Of a DNA stretch of 8,297 nt, positions 5,887-8,297 are shown piece by piece; the first letter of the stretch is position 1; each line of letters starts with the position of its first letter. The translations under genes were made by a program, and so were the position numbers. Below the pieces are notes generated by a model. The model searched no databases and was not told the DNA's origin. It worked only from the letters and a program-made list of their open reading frames with translations. This DNA is from Candidatus Sabulitectum sp. (GTDB lineage: Bacteria; Fermentibacterota; Fermentibacteria; Fermentibacterales; JCC-6), in contig JAOZLN010000093.1 of the NCBI GenBank assembly GCA_029934845.1, forward strand, positions 240-8,536, in the 5' to 3' direction.

Positions 5887-6362
5887 AGAGCCATCTCTGG
5901 GGATGGATGATAGTTTCAGTGGCCATAGCAGTGCAGTTCCTTCTTGAGGTAACGCTGGGAAGAGTCGTGGTGGCTCCAGCCGTTCTTGTTCCTGTTCTTG
6001 TGTATCTTTCTCTTTCTGAATCGGATTACTGGTCACTGGAGGGGGCTTTCTGGAGTGGCTTTGTCATAGATCTTCTTCTGCATCAACCTCCCGGTGTAAG
6101 CTCTCTTGCCATGCTTTCAGGGATTGCTCTGTCTGGAAGAATGCTGCAGATAACCACCGGAGCACATGAAATGACTTTTCTGATGAATGCTTTGATGGCA
6201 TCACTCTTCTCCGATCTGTTGTTTATTTTTCTGGCAGCAAGACCTGTTGGAAGCGGATTCGGTTCTTCCACTTTACTTATTGTGCCCAGAATCCTTTTCT
6301 CTCTGCTTTTCTACCTGGGCATTCCCTTTCTGTTCGGAAAACGAAGCAGAGATACGATATGA
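5883..6362 (+). CDS. mreD: Rod shape-determining protein MreD
   Basis: A 159-residue polytopic inner-membrane protein, normal length for MreD, which partners MreC and the PBP2/RodA synthase. Roughly five hydrophobic segments are visible (about 7-24, 27-44, 55-84, 97-118, 129-151). The first pair is closely spaced. The central FWSGFVIDLLLHQPPGVSS (56-74) is the most family-like part, matching the conserved G-x2-x-D-LL...P-G pattern of MreD. The C-terminus is short and basic (FGKRSRD), consistent with a cytoplasmic end. The ATG overlaps the mreC stop as ATGA, and GAGGA at 5869-5873 is nine bases upstream. The stop overlaps the mrdA start in the same way. MreD sequences diverge strongly, so the call rests on hydropathy, this motif and position between mreC and mrdA. 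Confidence 0.93.
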   Translation: MKSHLWGWMIVSVAIAVQFLLEVTLGRVVVAPAVLVPVLVYLSLSESDYWSLEGAFWSGFVIDLLLHQPPGVSSLAMLSGIALSGRMLQITTGAHEMTFLMNALMASLFSDLLFIFLAARPVGSGFGSSTLLIVPRILFSLLFYLGIPFLFGKRSRDTI

Positions 6363-8080
6363 GATCATTTTTCTCTTTTAGTGAAAAGCCGTATCGTTCA
6401 GTGCTGCTGATCACCTCCTTTGTTTTTCTTCTTCTTGTTGCGAAACTCATTGAGCTTCAGATCCTGAGAGGCGATTATTACCGGGAGCTTTCATCCAGAA
6501 ATCACATTCGATCTGTTGTAATTCCTGCTCCCAGGGGTATTATTCGTGACAGGAACGGGGTTGTACTGGCAGACAACCTGCCTGCGTTTACAGTTTCAAT
6601 GGTCAGTGTCGAGTTTGATCCTGCGAATACAGAGCTTCTGGGAAATCTTCTTTATATGAATCAGGAAGAGCTTGGGGTTAGACTGGCAGCTGCAGAATTG
6701 AATCCTTTCAGATCTACACAAATAAGTGTCGGCCTGAGCATTGAAGAGGCTGGACGGATCGCAGATAACCTTTACCGTCTGGGAGGAGTGTCGGTGGATG
6801 TTCTGCCCAGAAGAAGGTATCCGCTTGGTACATCTTTCTGCCATCTGATTGGGTATGTTGGTCTGGCTGACAGTACCCGGACCTTTGAGGGTGAACTTTC
6901 CGGTAGAACCGGGCTGGAAAGAATTCTAAACCAGAGACTCATGGGAGAGCATGGTGTTATAAGGGAGGTTGTGGATGCACATGGAAGAGTTGTTGAAAGA
7001 TTTCAGGGGGGAGAAGTGGAGCCTGGTCAGGGAGAGAATATAGACCTTACATTGGACAGCAGAATTCAACTTGCAGCAGATTCTCTGATAACAGAAACAG
7101 GTCACCCGGGAGCAGCGGTGGTGATCAACTACAGAACTGGAGAGATACTTGCTCTGTCTTCTGTTCCCGGCTACGATACAAATCAGTTCATCGGAGGTAT
7201 TTCATCTGCGTACTGGAATAGCATACTGGAAGATTCGGGGAAGCCTCTGCTGAACAGAGCTTGGGCCACTGCTTACCCCCCCGGTTCCACTTTCAAGATA
7301 GTTTCTGCTGCATGGCTGCTGGAAAGCGGAATTGTGGACGAAAACACAATGCCGGACCCATGTTACGGCACATTCCATTTTGCTGGAAGTGATTTCAGAT
7401 GCTGGAGTACCCATGGAAGGTTGAATATTATCGGGGCACTTACCCAGTCGTGCGACACATATTTTTACAGAACAAGCATGCTGGGAGATATTGATGAAAT
7501 GGCTGAATTTGCAGGTGGATTCGGGATGGGAAAGCCTGTAACGGGAATTCTGCCGGGTGAAGCTTCGGGTACGCTGCCTACCAGGGAATTGCTGAACGAT
7601 CTGTTTGGTCAGGGTGGATGGGGGCTGGGTAATTTGATGATTGCTTCTATAGGCCAGGGTGAGGTGCTGGCTACACCTCTTCAAATCGCCGTTACTGCGG
7701 CATTGATAGCTTCAGGCGGAGAACTTCCACCACTGACAGTATTGAAGAATGAGCCATTCTCAGATGCAACCTGGGAGACAAACACCTCAGAGGAAACCTA
7801 CAGGATCGTCAGGGAGGGCATGAGGCAGGTTGTAGAATCAAACCGCGGTACTTTGCACCGATCAATGGGATATCTGCCTGTACAGGTATTTGGAAAATCA
7901 GGTACAGCCGAGAGCGGACCCAATGAAGATCACGCATGGGTTAACGGGTACATAGAGGAACCGATGCCTTTAGCCTTTGCTGTTATTATAGAAAATGGAG
8001 GGCATGGAGGAGCTGTGGCCGGGCCAGTGGCAGCAGGGATTATTCTGAAGATACTGGAGATCTACCATGAAGCAGAATGA
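6359..8080 (+). CDS. mrdA: Peptidoglycan D,D-transpeptidase MrdA (penicillin-binding protein 2)
   Basis: A 573-residue class B penicillin-binding protein that cross-links peptidoglycan during elongation. After a short cytoplasmic start there is one membrane anchor (about 14-35), then the periplasmic pedestal with PAPRGIIRDRNGVVLADN (57-73 region) and SGRTGLERILNQRL (181-194), both typical of PBP2. The transpeptidase domain has all three active-site motifs: S310-T-F-K313 in YPPGSTFK, S364-C-D366 (the SxN position, with Asp as is common in PBP2), and K513-S-G-T516 in FGKSGTAE. The protein is slightly shorter than E. coli PBP2 (633 residues) but looks complete. It would be the beta-lactam target of the elongasome (mecillinam-type, inferred). 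It overlaps mreD by four bases and rodA by 14, which suggests tightly coupled synthesis with its glycosyltransferase partner. Confidence 0.97.
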   Translation: MRSFFSFSEKPYRSVLLITSFVFLLLVAKLIELQILRGDYYRELSSRNHIRSVVIPAPRGIIRDRNGVVLADNLPAFTVSMVSVEFDPANTELLGNLLYMNQEELGVRLAAAELNPFRSTQISVGLSIEEAGRIADNLYRLGGVSVDVLPRRRYPLGTSFCHLIGYVGLADSTRTFEGELSGRTGLERILNQRLMGEHGVIREVVDAHGRVVERFQGGEVEPGQGENIDLTLDSRIQLAADSLITETGHPGAAVVINYRTGEILALSSVPGYDTNQFIGGISSAYWNSILEDSGKPLLNRAWATAYPPGSTFKIVSAAWLLESGIVDENTMPDPCYGTFHFAGSDFRCWSTHGRLNIIGALTQSCDTYFYRTSMLGDIDEMAEFAGGFGMGKPVTGILPGEASGTLPTRELLNDLFGQGGWGLGNLMIASIGQGEVLATPLQIAVTAALIASGGELPPLTVLKNEPFSDATWETNTSEETYRIVREGMRQVVESNRGTLHRSMGYLPVQVFGKSGTAESGPNEDHAWVNGYIEEPMPLAFAVIIENGGHGGAVAGPVAAGIILKILEIYHEAE

Positions 8081-8297
8081 GAGAGCAGACTGGCTGTTTA
8101 TTGTTTCGCTTTTTCTTCTTCTTGTTATTGGACTGCTGAATGTTTATTCAGCTTCCGGATCTCAGAAAAGTCTTTTTATTCATCAGCTTTTCTTTACGCT
8201 GGCTGGAGTTGCCATTTTTTTTGGAGCCTCAATATTCCCTCTGCGATTCCTGGAGGAGTCAGTGCCGTTTCTGTACGGCATTGCTTTTGTTCTTCTG
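8067..8297 (+). CDS. rodA: RodA, SEDS peptidoglycan glycosyltransferase, 3' end missing
   Basis: The first 77 residues of a polytopic membrane protein; the reading frame runs off the window. It opens with a polar stretch, MKQNERADW, then a hydrophobic segment ending in LLNVYSASG. That ending is the SEDS-family signature at the end of helix 1 (YSAS). A second hydrophobic segment (about 48-60) and the beginning of a third follow. RodA polymerises lipid II into glycan strands in complex with PBP2, and the position directly after mrdA separates it from FtsW, which normally sits in the division cluster. The ATG at 8067 is preceded by GGAG (8056-8059) with seven bases between, and lies inside the 3' end of mrdA. 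The catalytic region lies beyond the window, so integrity cannot be judged. Confidence 0.93.
   Translation, partial: MKQNERADWLFIVSLFLLLVIGLLNVYSASGSQKSLFIHQLFFTLAGVAIFFGASIFPLRFLEESVPFLYGIAFVLL

Noticed and set aside
7202..7684. A 160-codon minus-strand frame inside mrdA
   Set aside because: It is antisense to the PBP2 transpeptidase domain and shows no domain features or supporting ribosome binding site.
3947..7946. Recurrence of GTTAAC as a dispersed regulatory repeat
   Set aside because: The hexamer also occurs inside mreB and mrdA coding sequence in unrelated contexts, so its presence near mreB is not special by itself.
1..8297. CRISPR arrays, insertion sequences, tRNA or rRNA genes
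   Set aside because: No regularly spaced repeats, transposase-like frame, terminal inverted repeats, or RNA-gene signatures were seen; nearly all sequence is accounted for by protein genes.

Overview
This looks like a chromosomal segment from a Gram-negative, probably rod-shaped bacterium. The evidence is a complete mreB-mreC-mreD-mrdA series running into rodA, an upstream lipoprotein with an outer-membrane LolB-like look, and the absence of any phage or transposon gene. Base composition is near balanced. Arginine is often AGA/AGG and glycine often GGA. I cannot name the phylum; a poorly cultured diderm lineage is a guess.

Left end (2-658): the 3' part of a plus-strand gene for an ankyrin-repeat protein that ends in a four-cysteine zinc ribbon; its start lies outside the window. 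It converges, with only 12 bases between stop codons, on a minus-strand HD-domain phosphohydrolase of the dGTPase/SAMHD1-like class (671-1996).

Middle (2086-3951): an 89-base divergent spacer separates the HD gene from a plus-strand three-gene cluster. This cluster holds a PHP-domain phosphoesterase of the TrpH/RNase AM type, a 68-residue basic protein of unknown function that overlaps it by 17 bases, and a 259-residue lipoprotein that shares one base with the small gene (TAATG). The lipoprotein has features of the LolA/LolB (or DUF4292) fold, which is an inference from pattern rather than a search.

Right end (4089-8297): after a 137-base spacer comes the rod-shape (elongasome) operon: mreB, mreC, mreD, mrdA (PBP2) and the first 77 codons of rodA. 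Junctions are 1-base spaced or overlapping throughout, so this is one transcription unit with translational coupling. MreB filaments, MreC/MreD, the PBP2 transpeptidase and the RodA glycosyltransferase together drive lateral-wall peptidoglycan synthesis.

Most of the window is ordinary housekeeping sequence, and I found no convincing new defence, mobile or RNA system. The points most worth a second look are the ankyrin-zinc-ribbon architecture, the unassigned small protein plus LolB-like lipoprotein next to the rod operon, a two-codon ORF overlapping the mreB start, and a possible hairpin around the lipoprotein start.
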